From NCBI GenBank assembly GCA_036245805.1, contig BTRK01000003.1, forward strand, positions 27,414,685-27,478,684: a stretch of DNA of 64,000 nucleotides, in the 5' to 3' direction. How positions within the stretch are numbered: the stretch's first letter is position 1; every line of letters starts with the position of its first letter. This document shows positions 63,917-64,000 of the stretch, piece by piece. The notes beneath the pieces were generated by a model. That model made no database searches and was not told the origin of the DNA. It worked only from the letters and a program-made list of their open reading frames with translations. The DNA is from Pristionchus mayeri. Lineage: Eukaryota; Nematoda; Chromadorea; Rhabditida; Neodiplogasteridae. The translations under genes were made by a program, and so were the position numbers.

Positions 63917-64000
63917 GTGAGGAAGACGCAGAAGGGAGAAGTAAAAGAAGATGAAATCGAGTGCAGACTCACGAAATAGAATGCACTACATGGATGCAGA

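Overview
The window looks like a gene-dense chromosome segment from a clade V nematode (Caenorhabditis/Pristionchus-like). The evidence is very short introns with TTTCAG-type acceptors, splice acceptors a few bases before start codons (spliced-leader sites), closely spaced same-strand genes that look like operons, and transposons of the Tc5, mariner, hAT and TTAA types. There is no bacterial or viral backbone. All gene models were built by hand, following reading frame across GT-AG (a few GC-AG) introns. Exon ends are therefore inferences, although the phases add up across each full model.

Layout: 1-2159, repeats with no gene. 2160-9796 (+), a possible operon: a SAP-domain SARNP/Tho1-like RNA-binding protein, then an RNF25-type RWD-RING ubiquitin ligase that runs in frame through RGG-rich exons into a DUF167 (C15orf40/YggU) domain; one intron holds a dead LINE and a hAT-type MITE. 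9797-13158, MITEs and a degenerate-looking SAP-like locus. 13159-17347 (-), integrin-linked kinase (pat-4). 17348-20855, repeat-bearing intergenic DNA. 20856-22573 (-), Tra2-type splicing factor. 23477-24239 (-), DUF4602-like protein. 25338-28637 (+), a small unknown protein and a lysosomal beta-glucuronidase with a tRNA-Gly in one intron, probably an operon. 29009-32759 (+), a tyrosine phosphatase whose fifth exon is split by a 1.34-kb Tc5-like transposon. 33246-33319, tRNA-Ile. 33895-35003 (-) and 35325-35796 (+), two secreted cysteine-rich proteins transcribed divergently. 36131-40478 (-), SSRP1/HMG-4 of the FACT complex. 40978-51646 (-), ISWI ATPase, whose 3.2-kb intron contains an oppositely oriented gene for a TIR-like protein (about 44505-47084). 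52304-63916 (+), Pcc1/LAGE3 of KEOPS followed by a golgin-245-like coiled-coil gene running off the right edge, with a 1.34-kb near-perfect palindrome in one intron.

Most genes are conserved housekeeping functions (chromatin: FACT and ISWI; RNA: SARNP and Tra2; tRNA modification: Pcc1; Golgi: golgin; adhesion: ILK). The unusual material is the RNF25-DUF167 fusion, the transposon inside the phosphatase exon, the nested TIR-like gene, the large foldback element, and short motifs that recur in the introns of unrelated genes.
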